A DNA stretch of 64,000 nucleotides, taken from contig NZ_FOFF01000026.1 of assembly GCF_900110755.1 (NCBI RefSeq), positions 1 through 64,000 on the forward strand, written 5' to 3'. The notes below the pieces were generated by a model that was not told the origin of the DNA, did no database searches, and worked only from the letters and a program-made list of their open reading frames with translations. Source of the DNA: Streptomyces sp. yr375. GTDB lineage: Bacteria > Actinomycetota > Actinomycetes > Streptomycetales > Streptomycetaceae. Within the stretch, counting starts at the first letter, position 1. Every line of letters begins with the position of its first letter. A program made the position numbers and the translations under genes. This document shows positions 55,600 to 63,960 of this stretch, one piece after another.

Positions 55600-56823
55600 C
55601 TACTGACCGGCGAACTTGTCGCTCACCGAGTCGTACACACCCTTGGCCACATCACCGAGCCGCGGACCCGCGAGCCAGCCCGAGGCCACCGGGCCGATCG
55701 ACGTGTTGGACACCAGCGCGGGCTTTCCGTCCGACCCGGCCGCGACCCAACCGCCGCCCGACGAACCGCCGGTCATCGTGCAGCCGATGCGGTACATCGT
55801 CGGATCCGCCGAACTGAGCGAGAACCGCCCCGGCTTGTCCTGGCACTGGTAGAGCTTCTGCCCGTCGTACGGCGCCGCCGCCGGGTAGCCGGTCGCGGTG
55901 ATGCTGCTGACCTTCGGCACCGCGGGCGCGTTGAAGTCCACCGGCAGCGCCGAACCGACCGTCTCCTCGAGGGATTTGCCGGAACCGCCGTCCTCCGGCG
56001 TCACATGGATGACCGCGTAGTCGTACGAGGCGCCGTCGCCGCCGGTCTCGCCGCCCTGCGCGATCCACTGGTCCGAGGTCTTCGTCCAGTCGCCCCACCA
56101 GACCCCGTAGGGCGCGGCCTGTTCCTTGGTGGCCGTCTGCAACTGCTCGGCCGACAGGCCCTGGTCGTTGTACGACGGCACGAACGCGATGTTGCGGTAC
56201 CAGCCGCCGCCCTTGCCCGCGTGCACGCAGTGGCCCGCCGTCCACACCAGGTTGGACTTGCCGGGGTGGGCCGGGTCCTGCACGACCGTGGCCGAGCAGA
56301 CCATCGTGCCCTCGGGGGAGTCGAAGAACACCTTGCCCGCCTCGGGCGCGTTGGCGTGGTACTTCGTCGGCACGGCCTTTGCGTCCACCGCCTTCGGCGT
56401 CGGGTCGGTCACGCCCTGGTCACCGGAGAGGTCGCTGTCGTCGACGCCCCGGTCCGGGTCCTCGGCCTGCCGCATCCGGTCCGGGTCCCACAGCCCCTTG
56501 ATGATCGGGTTGACGTAGTCCTGCGCCTCGCGCAGCCAGTCGTCCTTGTCCCAGTTCTTCCAGGCGCCGTTCTTCCACTTGTCGAGGTCGATGCCGTGCT
56601 CTTTGAGCTGGTCCTTGATGTCGTCCGGGATCGTGATCTTTCCGTCGCCGGCGGCCGACGCCGACGCGCTGGCCTTGCTGTCCGCGTTGGTGTCGCCCGA
56701 GTCGCAGGCGGTCGCGGTGAGTGCGAGCACCGAGGCGAGGGCAACGGCGCCCAGCACGGGGGCGGTTCTGCGGCGCGTGTTCCTCCCCCGACGAGCGGTG
56801 AACGACGGCCGTGTGGATCGCAT
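55600..56823 (-). CDS. Trypsin-like serine protease lipoprotein (paralog 2)
   Basis: A 407-residue paralog of the downstream protein with the same order: Arg-rich n-region, lipobox LALTATACDSGD, and spacer. The segment KEHGIDLDKWKNGAWKNWDK, then WLREAQDYVNPIIKGLWDPD, follows. The S1-like domain has triad residues in LVWTAGHCVHAG, YDYAVIHVTPE and MTGGSSGGGWVA. Segments such as FFDSPEGTMVCS, GKSNLVWTAGHCVHAG and MYRIGCTMTGGSSGGGW are the same or nearly so in both proteins, pointing to a tandem duplication. The 247-base gap between them suggests a separate promoter for each. Confidence 0.88.
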   Translation of the reverse strand: MRSTRPSFTARRGRNTRRRTAPVLGAVALASVLALTATACDSGDTNADSKASASASAAGDGKITIPDDIKDQLKEHGIDLDKWKNGAWKNWDKDDWLREAQDYVNPIIKGLWDPDRMRQAEDPDRGVDDSDLSGDQGVTDPTPKAVDAKAVPTKYHANAPEAGKVFFDSPEGTMVCSATVVQDPAHPGKSNLVWTAGHCVHAGKGGGWYRNIAFVPSYNDQGLSAEQLQTATKEQAAPYGVWWGDWTKTSDQWIAQGGETGGDGASYDYAVIHVTPEDGGSGKSLEETVGSALPVDFNAPAVPKVSSITATGYPAAAPYDGQKLYQCQDKPGRFSLSSADPTMYRIGCTMTGGSSGGGWVAAGSDGKPALVSNTSIGPVASGWLAGPRLGDVAKGVYDSVSDKFAGQ

Positions 56824-57115
56824 GGTCTGAACTCCCCCTGCTGTGAACGAACGTGAAACACCGGCCGTTCCCCCGGCGCGGAACTCGCGCTGCTCTCATG
56901 GCGAGTTCGGACGACTTCGAGGGGGTCTCGCGGCCCGGTGCGATGCCACCACACGATATGCCGTCGCCGTGGGGGACTTCTGGCGGAACGGCAACTGTTC
57001 GGTCACAGCAAGGATCTTGAGGCAACCCGTAACCAGGACGACCTTTCGGGGTTGGTAGCGGTGGGGAGTCCGCTGTCCGCGCCCGGACTCCTGAACTGCG
57101 GGAGGACGGGAAGCC
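56824..57115. promoter_or_regulatory. Divergent region between the protease and siderophore operons
   Basis: This 292-base gap has no gene. It must hold promoters for the protease gene (minus) and the siderophore operon (plus). I looked for a DmdR/IdeR iron box; ttgaggcaacccgtaacc at 57017-57034 is only weakly similar and is not claimed. GGGAGGACGGGAAG precedes the GTG at 57116. Confidence 0.4.
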
Positions 57116-58918
57116 GTGGCCGTGACCGAGCGAGTGCCCGAGGAGGCCCCCACGGGGCGTGCCACCGGAATCTCCCCCGCAGGGACTTCCCTCCCGGGGA
57201 CTTCCCCCGCCGGAGCTTTTTCCGCCGGGACTGCCATCGTCTCGGAGTCGCCGGGCGAGCGACCGGCGCACGAGGGCATCCTGCGGCGCCAGTCGGCACG
57301 CGAGTCGGCGGCGCGCACGTACGCGCGTGCCCTCCCGATCGTGCCGGTACGGGCACGCGGGCTGACCATCGAGGGCGCGGACGGCCGCCGCTACCTCGAC
57401 TGCCTCTCGGGCGCCGGCACCCTCGCGCTCGGCCACAACCACCCCGTCGTGCTGGAGGCCATCCGCAAGGTCCTCGACTCGGGCGCGCCGCTGCACGTCC
57501 TCGACCTCGCCACCCCCGTCAAGGACGCCTTCATCACCGAACTGTTCCGCACCCTGCCGCCCGGTCTCGCCGACCACGCGCGCGTGCAGTTCTGCGGACC
57601 GGCCGGCACGGACGCCGTGGAGGCAGCCCTCAAACTGGTCCGCGCCGCCACCGGCCGCACCGGCGTCCTGGCCTTCACCGGTGCCTACCACGGGATGACG
57701 GCAGGCTCCCTCGAAGCGTCCGGGGGCGCTTTCGACGTACGCGTCGCCCGCCTGCCCTATCCGCAGGACTACCGCTGCCCGTTCGGCGTCGGCGGCGAGC
57801 GCGGCGCCGAACTCGCCGCCCGCTGGACCGAGTCCGTCCTCGACGACCCCAAGTCGGGCGTACGACAGCCCGCCGGGATGATCCTGGAACCCGTCCAGGG
57901 CGAGGGCGGTGTCATCCCCGCGCCGGACGCCTGGATGCGCCGTATGCGGCAGATCACGGCCGACCGCTCGATCCCGCTGATCGCCGACGAGGTCCAGACC
58001 GGCGTCGGCCGGACCGGTGCCTTCTGGGCGGTGGAGCACAGCGGGGTCACCCCTGACGTGATGGTCCTGTCCAAGGCCATCGGGGGCAGCCTGCCGCTCG
58101 CCATCGTCGTCTACCGCGACGACCTCGACGTCTGGGAACCCGGCGCTCACGCGGGCACGTTCCGCGGCAACCAACTCGCCATGGCCGCCGGTACGGCCAC
58201 CCTCGCCTACGTCCGCGAGAACGGCCTCACCGCACGCGCGGCCGCACTGGGCACCCGCATGCTGGCCCAACTCCGCAACCTCGCCCAGGACTTCCCCTGC
58301 CTGGGCGACGTACGGGGCCGCGGCCTGATGATCGGGGTCGAGCTGGTGGACCCCGAGGGGGATTGCCGGCACGGGGCAAGCGGGCACACGGGGGTCGGGC
58401 GAGGTGGAATCGGACACGCGGGAGGCAGGCACGGCGAGACCGACGCCCCGCCGGTCGCCGCTCATGCCGGTGACGATTTCGACGCGCCGACCGATCGTGC
58501 TGGTGCCGACGGTGATGCCGGTGCCGCCACGTCCCGCACGGCATCGCCGTCGGCCCCCGCGCACGGCCCCTTCCCGGCCGCCCCCGCGCTGGCCGCCGCC
58601 CTCCAGCGGGAGTGCCTGCGGCGCGGCCTGATCGTCGAACTCGGCGGGCGCCACGCCAGCGTCGTACGGCTGCTTCCCCCCTTGACCATCACCGACGAGC
58701 AGGCCGCCGCGGTACTCGACCGACTCGCGGACGCGCTGGCGGCGGTATCCCGCGCGCAGGCGAGGGGCCAGGTCAGCGGCCCGCCCGGCGGCCAGGTCAG
58801 GGGCCAGGTCGGCGGCACGGGCAGCGGGGACAACGCCCGGTCGAACCGGCTGGACCGAACCCTCCGGCCGCCCGGGCAGGTCCCGCGCCAGGGTGACCCC
58901 GCCAACCGGGCGGGGTAG
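57116..58918 (+). CDS. Class III aminotransferase (diaminobutyrate aminotransferase type), siderophore operon
   Basis: A 600-residue PLP-dependent aminotransferase. The fold runs from LRRQSARESAARTYARALPI near residue 58, with CGPAGTDAVEAALKLVRAAT, the Asp of IADEVQTGVGRTG, and Schiff-base Lys320 in VLSKAIGGSLPLAI. It most resembles 2,4-diaminobutyrate:2-oxoglutarate aminotransferases, which make the diamine used by siderophore synthetases. Unusual features are a ~55-residue Ser/Thr/Ala-rich N-terminus, a ~70-residue Gly/His/Ala-rich insertion near residues 418-487 inside the C-terminal domain, and a ~50-residue Gly/Gln/Arg tail. First gene of a three-gene operon. Confidence 0.87.
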   Translation: MAVTERVPEEAPTGRATGISPAGTSLPGTSPAGAFSAGTAIVSESPGERPAHEGILRRQSARESAARTYARALPIVPVRARGLTIEGADGRRYLDCLSGAGTLALGHNHPVVLEAIRKVLDSGAPLHVLDLATPVKDAFITELFRTLPPGLADHARVQFCGPAGTDAVEAALKLVRAATGRTGVLAFTGAYHGMTAGSLEASGGAFDVRVARLPYPQDYRCPFGVGGERGAELAARWTESVLDDPKSGVRQPAGMILEPVQGEGGVIPAPDAWMRRMRQITADRSIPLIADEVQTGVGRTGAFWAVEHSGVTPDVMVLSKAIGGSLPLAIVVYRDDLDVWEPGAHAGTFRGNQLAMAAGTATLAYVRENGLTARAAALGTRMLAQLRNLAQDFPCLGDVRGRGLMIGVELVDPEGDCRHGASGHTGVGRGGIGHAGGRHGETDAPPVAAHAGDDFDAPTDRAGADGDAGAATSRTASPSAPAHGPFPAAPALAAALQRECLRRGLIVELGGRHASVVRLLPPLTITDEQAAAVLDRLADALAAVSRAQARGQVSGPPGGQVRGQVGGTGSGDNARSNRLDRTLRPPGQVPRQGDPANRAG

Positions 58919-58993
58919 CCCGAGCGACCGCTGCTGCCGACCCCGCGCCACTGCCCGCTCGCGGCCAGCCCCACCACGTCACGAGGAACGACC

Positions 58994-61003
58994 TTGACCA
59001 CCTCCCCACCTCCCGCCGACTCCGATTCCGACACCGACTCTGACGCCAACACGACTTCGGTCGCTGTCCCCCGACAGCAGGGCGAGACTCCCCACGCCCT
59101 CCACGTCCGCCAAGCCGAACTGCCGCACCACCCCGCTGCCGCCGATCTCCTGGACCATCCCGACCCGCACACGGCGGCCCAGGCCGCGGCCGTGGAGAAC
59201 CTGCTGCGCTGCTGGGTACGCGAGGCGGGCCTGCCCGCCCCCGCCCCCGGCGACGACACCCTCCACGTGCCGCTGCCTGCCAGTGGCACCGCCCTGCTCA
59301 CCCCCGTCCACTACTGGTCCCCGACGGGCTGCCATCGCTTCGGCCTCCCGCGCCTGGCCGGCGCCCCCGAGCAGGCGCCACCCGCCGACGCCGTCACGGT
59401 CGCGGCCCTGCTGGCCCGCGAGGCACCCCCGGCCACAGCACACCGCACCGCAGGCACCCCGAGCACCACAGGCACTTCGGGCACCGCAAGAACCACCGGG
59501 ACGACCGTCACCCCCGGCCCGACCGCAACCGCTGAACCGGGCCCCGCCCCCGTGAACGGCGACGGTGTCGACCTGGTGGCACGTGTCGCCGACTCGGTCC
59601 GCCGAACCGCCGACTTCATCGCCGAGCACCGCGAACGCCCGGCCGACGGACCTGACCTGGACCTGTTCCTGTCGTCCGAACAGGCACTGCTGCTCGGACA
59701 CCCGCTGCACCCGACCCCGAAGAGCCGCGAAGGTCTCTCGGAGGCTGAAGCACGGCTGTACTCACCCGAGTTGCGTGGATCCTTCCCCCTCCACTGGCTG
59801 GCTGTCGCTCCTTCCCTGCTCGCCACGGACTCCGCCTGGACGGAAAGCGGCCGTACCGTCCCCGCCGACCGGCTGACCGCCGCGCTCGCCGGCCCCGACC
59901 TGCAACTGCCCGACGGCTACGCCGCCCTGCCGCTGCACCCCTGGCAACTGAGCGAGGCCCGGCACCGCCCCGACGTCGCGGCCCTGCTCGACGCCGGGCT
60001 GCTCCGCGACCTCGGCGCACACGGCTCGCCCTGGTATCCCACCTCCTCCGTACGCACCGTCCACCAGTCAGGCGCCCCGGCGATGCTCAAACTCTCGCTC
60101 GGGCTGCGCATCACCAACTCCCATCGCCAGAACCTCCGCAAGGAGCTGCATCGCGGGGTCGAAGTGCACCGCCTGCTGCGCGCAGGCCTGTCCGAGCGGT
60201 GGCGGGCGGCCCACCCGGGCTTCGACATCGTCCGGGATCCGGCCTGGCTCGCGGTCGACGCACCGGACGGCCTCCCGCTGCCGGGCCTCGACGTGGTCAT
60301 CCGCCACAACCCGTTCGCCCCGGCGGACGACGTCTCCTGCATCGCCGGCCTCGTCGCCCCCCGGCCCGACCCGCGTGCCGTCCACCGCTCCCGGCTGGCC
60401 TCGATCGTCAGGCACCTCGCCGCCCGGACCGGTCGCCCGCCCGGGGCGGTCGCCGCCGAGTGGTTCCTGCGCTATCTGGAGCAGGTCGTCCGGCCCGTCC
60501 TGTGGCTCGACGGTGAGGCGGGCATCGCCCTGGAGGCGCACCAGCAGAACACGCTCCTTCTCCTGGACCCCGACGGCTGGCCCATGGGCGGCCGCTACCG
60601 CGACAACCAGGGCTACTACTTCCGCGAGTCCAGCCGCGCGGACCTCGAAGCCCGACTGCCCGGTATCGGCGAGCGCAGCGACACCTTCGTCTCCGACGAG
60701 GTCACCGACGAGCGCTTCGCCTACTACCTGGGGATCAACAACGTGCTCGGGCTCATCGGCGCGTTCGGCTCCCAACGGCTCGCCGACGAACGACTGCTGC
60801 TCGCCGCCTTCCGGCGCTTCCTCGCCGACGCCGCCGCCGGCCCCGAACGTATGCGCAGTTCGCTGCCCTCCCGACTCCTCGACTCGCCCTCCCTGCGCTG
60901 CAAGGCCAACCTGCTGACCCGGTTGCACGGCCTCGACGAACTCGTCGGCCCGGTGGACACCCAGTCCGTCTACGTCACCATCGCCAACCCCCTGCGTTCC
61001 TGA
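58994..61003 (+). CDS. IucA/IucC family NRPS-independent siderophore synthetase
   Basis: A 669-residue NIS synthetase that joins a carboxylic acid (citrate-like) to an amine or hydroxylamine through acyl-adenylate chemistry. Diagnostic motifs are LLGHPLHPTPKSREGLSEAE (near residue 235), LPLHPWQL, LKLSLGLRITNSHRQNLRKE, ALEAHQQNTLLLLD and YRDNQGYYFRESS, followed by the FhuF-like C-terminal region. The first ~25 residues and a stretch near 150-190 are Thr/Pro/Gly low complexity. The start is a TTG at 58994 with GAGGAACG upstream. It sits between the aminotransferase and the acetyltransferase. Confidence 0.93.
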   Translation: MTTSPPPADSDSDTDSDANTTSVAVPRQQGETPHALHVRQAELPHHPAAADLLDHPDPHTAAQAAAVENLLRCWVREAGLPAPAPGDDTLHVPLPASGTALLTPVHYWSPTGCHRFGLPRLAGAPEQAPPADAVTVAALLAREAPPATAHRTAGTPSTTGTSGTARTTGTTVTPGPTATAEPGPAPVNGDGVDLVARVADSVRRTADFIAEHRERPADGPDLDLFLSSEQALLLGHPLHPTPKSREGLSEAEARLYSPELRGSFPLHWLAVAPSLLATDSAWTESGRTVPADRLTAALAGPDLQLPDGYAALPLHPWQLSEARHRPDVAALLDAGLLRDLGAHGSPWYPTSSVRTVHQSGAPAMLKLSLGLRITNSHRQNLRKELHRGVEVHRLLRAGLSERWRAAHPGFDIVRDPAWLAVDAPDGLPLPGLDVVIRHNPFAPADDVSCIAGLVAPRPDPRAVHRSRLASIVRHLAARTGRPPGAVAAEWFLRYLEQVVRPVLWLDGEAGIALEAHQQNTLLLLDPDGWPMGGRYRDNQGYYFRESSRADLEARLPGIGERSDTFVSDEVTDERFAYYLGINNVLGLIGAFGSQRLADERLLLAAFRRFLADAAAGPERMRSSLPSRLLDSPSLRCKANLLTRLHGLDELVGPVDTQSVYVTIANPLRS

Positions 61004-61024
61004 GCCGTCCGAGAGGAGCCCGCC

Positions 61025-61642
61025 GTGCCTGCCGTCGATGTCGATACCGGTACCGCCGCCGCCCCCTGCCCGGTCGGTGCCTTCGGCATCGGCGAGTGGG
61101 GGCCCACCGCCACCCCCATGGGGGCGTTCCGCCTCGTCCCTGTCATGATCGAGCGGGACCTCTCCCTCGTCGGCCGGTGGATGAACGACCCCGCTGTCGC
61201 CGCGTTCTGGGAACTGGCCGGGCCCGAGCCGGTGACCGGGCGGCACCTGCGCCGCCAACTCGCAGACGACGGGCACAGCGTCCCGTGCCTCGGCGTGCTG
61301 GAGGGGCGGCCCATGAGCTACTGGGAGATCTACCGGGCCGACCTCGACCCCCTGGCGCGGCACTATCCGGCCCGGCCGCACGACACCGGGATCCACCTGC
61401 TCATCGGCGGTGGCGCCGACCGTGGGCGAGGACTCGGCAGCGTTCTGCTGAGAGCCGTCGCCGACCTCGTCCTTGACAGGAGACCTGCGTGTGCCCGCGT
61501 CGTCGCCGAGCCCGACCTTCGCAACATTCCGTCCATCGCCACCTTCCTGAGCGCCGGGTTCCGGTTCTTCGCCGAGGTCGACCTGCCCACCAAGCGGGCG
61601 GCTCTCATGGTCCGGGACCGGTCCCTGCGCGATCTTCTGTGA
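61025..61642 (+). CDS. GNAT acetyltransferase, AlcB/IucB-like, siderophore operon
   Basis: A 205-residue acyltransferase of the IucB/AlcB/RhbD type. It shows FRLVPVMIERDLSLVGRWMN, FWELAGPEP (the family's W-N-DP...FW motif), RPMSYWEIYRADLDPLARHY, HLLIGGGADRGRGLGSVLLR, then ARVVAEPDLRNIPSIATFL. These enzymes acylate a (hydroxyl)amine intermediate of hydroxamate siderophores such as aerobactin and rhizobactin. The GTG at 61025 follows the synthetase by 21 bases and a GAGAGGAG ribosome site. No lysine/diamine N-monooxygenase is encoded next to it. Confidence 0.9.
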   Translation: MPAVDVDTGTAAAPCPVGAFGIGEWGPTATPMGAFRLVPVMIERDLSLVGRWMNDPAVAAFWELAGPEPVTGRHLRRQLADDGHSVPCLGVLEGRPMSYWEIYRADLDPLARHYPARPHDTGIHLLIGGGADRGRGLGSVLLRAVADLVLDRRPACARVVAEPDLRNIPSIATFLSAGFRFFAEVDLPTKRAALMVRDRSLRDLL

Positions 61643-61745
61643 CGCACTGTAATCGCGTCGTTACTGATGAAACGTCGCTCGTGCCCGTCCGGTTCCCGCC
61701 GGCGTCCACCACTTTCGCCCCCACCGAGAAACCCGCCGTCTTGAT

Positions 61746-61835
61746 CCCACCTCTCCCACCTCTCCCACCTCTCCCACCTCTCCCACCTCTCCCACCTCTC
61801 CCACCTCTCCCACCTCTCCCTCCTCTCCCTCCTCT
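61746..61835 (+). repeat. 9-bp tandem repeat (cccacctct) upstream of dinG
   Basis: Eight perfect cccacctct units (61746-61817) are followed by two ccctcctct variants. The array lies in the 256-base gap between the siderophore operon and dinG, ending 63 bases before the dinG start. The minus-strand frame through it encodes only Arg-Gly-Gly repeats and is not a gene. A strand asymmetry of pure pyrimidine-rich sequence could give unusual structure. Confidence 0.88.
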
Positions 61836-61898
61836 CCGGTCTCTCACGTCCGCCTCGGCCACTCGTTTGTCAGTGCCGCGCCGTAGGGTGGACGCGCT

Positions 61899-63887
61899 AT
61901 GACGAAGCCCTCACTCCCCGAACTCCTGCATGCCGCCGTCACCGCCGTCGGCGGCACGGAGCGCCCCGGCCAGGTGACCATGGCCGAAGCCGTCGCCGAA
62001 GCGATCGACGAAGGCTCCCACCTGCTGGTCCAGGCCGGCACCGGCACCGGTAAGTCGCTCGGCTACCTCGTGCCCGCGCTCGCGCACGGGGAACGCGTGG
62101 TGGTCGCGACCGCCACCCTCGCCCTGCAACGCCAGCTCGTGGAGCGCGACCTGCCGCGTACGGTCGACGCGCTGCATCCGCTGCTGCGCCGCCGCCCGGA
62201 GTTCGCGATGCTCAAGGGCAGGTCGAACTACCTGTGCCTGCACCGCCTGCACGAGGGCGTCCCGCAGGACGAGGAGGAGGGCCTCTTCGACCAGTTCGAG
62301 GCGGCCGCGCCCACCAGCAAGCTCGGCCAGGACCTGCTGCGGCTGCGGGACTGGTCGGACGAGACCGAGTCCGGTGACCGCGACGACCTCACGCCCGGCG
62401 TGTCCGACCGCGCCTGGGCCCAGGTGTCGGTGTCCTCCCGGGAGTGTCTGGGCGCAACCAAGTGCGCCTACGGGGCCGAGTGCTTCGCGGAGATGGCCCG
62501 TGAGCGCGCCAAACTGGCCGAGGTCGTCGTCACCAACCACGCGCTGCTCGCCATCGACGCCATCGAGGGCGCCCCGGTCCTCCCGCAGCACGAGGTGCTG
62601 ATCGTCGACGAGGCGCACGAGCTGGTCTCGCGGGTCACCGGCGTCGCCACCGGCGAGCTCACCCCCGGGCAGGTCAACCGGGCCGTGCGCCGGGCGGCGA
62701 AGCTGGTCAACGAAAAGGCGGCGGACCAGCTCCAGACCGCCGCCGAGGGCTTCGAGCGGCTCATGGAGCTGGCCCTGCCCGGCCGCCTGGAGGAGATCCC
62801 AGAGGACCTCGGCTACGCCCTCATGGCGCTGCGCGACGCCGCCCGGACGGTCATCTCCGGCATCGGCGCGACCCGCGACAAGTCCGTCCAGGACGAGGAC
62901 GCGGTCCGCAAGCAGGCCCTCGCCTCCGTGGAGAGCGTGCACGACGTCGCGGAGCGGCTCACGAACGGCTCCGAGTGGGACGTCGTCTGGTACGAACGGC
63001 ACGACCGCTTCGGCGCCTCCCTGCGCGTCGCCCCCATGTCCGTCTCGGGCCTGCTGCGGGAGAAGCTCTTCGCGGACCGCTCCGTGACCCTGGCCTCGGC
63101 CACCCTGAAGCTGGGCGGGGACTTCAACGGTGTGGGCGCGTCGATGGGGCTGGCCCCGGAGGGCACCCAGGGCGAGGACGTCCCGCAGTGGAAGGGCATC
63201 GACGTCGGCTCGCCCTTCGACTACCCCAAGCAGGGCATCCTGTACGTCGCCAAACACCTGTCGCGCCCCGCGCGGGACGGCGACCGCGGCGACATGCTGG
63301 ACGAACTGACCGAGCTGATCCAGTCGGCCGGCGGACGCACCCTCGGCCTCTTCTCCTCCATGCGGGCGGCCCAGCTCGCCGCCGAGGAACTGCGCAGCCG
63401 CATCCCCGAGTTCCCGATCCTCCTCCAGGGCGAGGAGACCCTCGGCGAGCTGATCAAGAACTTCTCGGCAGACCCGAAGACCTGCCTGTTCGGCACACTG
63501 TCGCTCTGGCAGGGCGTCGACGTCCCCGGTGCCAGTTGCCAACTGGTCGTCATGGACAAGATCCCGTTTCCGCGCCCGGACGACCCCCTGATGAGCGCCC
63601 GTCAGAAGGCGGTGGAGGACGCCGGCGGCAACGGCTTCATGGCCGTCGCCGCCACGCACGCGGCGCTGCTCATGGCACAGGGCGCGGGCCGCCTCGTACG
63701 GGCGTCGGGGGACCGGGGCGTGGTCGCCGTACTGGACCAGCGGCTGGCGACGGCCCGCTACGGGAGCTATCTGAAGGCGTCCCTGCCGGACTTCTGGTAC
63801 ACCACGGACCGCAACCAGGTCCGCAGGTCGCTCGCGGCGATCGACGCGGTGGCCAAGCAGACGGAAGCGCAGACAGAAGCAGAGTGA
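61899..63887 (+). CDS. dinG: DinG-like ATP-dependent DNA helicase (XPD family)
   Basis: A 662-residue superfamily 2 iron-sulfur helicase. It shows Walker A LVQAGTGTGKSLGYLVPALA near residue 47 and ATATLALQRQL. The four Fe-S cysteines are in SNYLCLHRL and SSRECLGATKCAYGAECFAE. The DEAH box is VLIVDEAHELVSR near 240. Motif IV-VI include GGRTLGLFSSMRAAQLAAEE, FGTLSLWQGVDVPG and AQGAGRLVRASGDRGVVAVL. DinG enzymes unwind R-loops, forks and G-quadruplexes. The ATG at 61899 begins MTKPSLPELLHAAV. In Streptomyces the gene is near lexA, which would lie just beyond this window. Confidence 0.95.
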   Translation: MTKPSLPELLHAAVTAVGGTERPGQVTMAEAVAEAIDEGSHLLVQAGTGTGKSLGYLVPALAHGERVVVATATLALQRQLVERDLPRTVDALHPLLRRRPEFAMLKGRSNYLCLHRLHEGVPQDEEEGLFDQFEAAAPTSKLGQDLLRLRDWSDETESGDRDDLTPGVSDRAWAQVSVSSRECLGATKCAYGAECFAEMARERAKLAEVVVTNHALLAIDAIEGAPVLPQHEVLIVDEAHELVSRVTGVATGELTPGQVNRAVRRAAKLVNEKAADQLQTAAEGFERLMELALPGRLEEIPEDLGYALMALRDAARTVISGIGATRDKSVQDEDAVRKQALASVESVHDVAERLTNGSEWDVVWYERHDRFGASLRVAPMSVSGLLREKLFADRSVTLASATLKLGGDFNGVGASMGLAPEGTQGEDVPQWKGIDVGSPFDYPKQGILYVAKHLSRPARDGDRGDMLDELTELIQSAGGRTLGLFSSMRAAQLAAEELRSRIPEFPILLQGEETLGELIKNFSADPKTCLFGTLSLWQGVDVPGASCQLVVMDKIPFPRPDDPLMSARQKAVEDAGGNGFMAVAATHAALLMAQGAGRLVRASGDRGVVAVLDQRLATARYGSYLKASLPDFWYTTDRNQVRRSLAAIDAVAKQTEAQTEAE

Positions 63888-63890
63888 ACG

Positions 63891-63960
63891 CAGGAGCGCG
63901 GTGAAGGCGGGGGCCGTCCCTGTTCCTCCAGGGACGGCCCCCGCCTTCACCGCGCTCCTG
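63891..63960 (+). terminator. 31-bp perfect inverted repeat after dinG
   Basis: The arms 63891-63921 and 63930-63960 are exactly complementary over 31 bases with an 8-base loop (gttcctcc). The repeat begins four bases after the dinG stop codon and is a very strong bidirectional transcription terminator. Nothing else is visible in the remaining 40 bases. Confidence 0.93.

Noticed and set aside
57017..57034. Possible iron box (DmdR/IdeR site) upstream of the siderophore operon
   Set aside because: ttgaggcaacccgtaacc shares only scattered bases with the TTAGGTTAGGCTAACCTAA-type consensus and is not a good palindrome.
61605..61862. Minus-strand ORF encoding Arg-Gly-Gly repeats (RGG-like protein)
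   Set aside because: It is only the translation of the 9-bp DNA repeat and has no conserved flanking domain or ribosome site.
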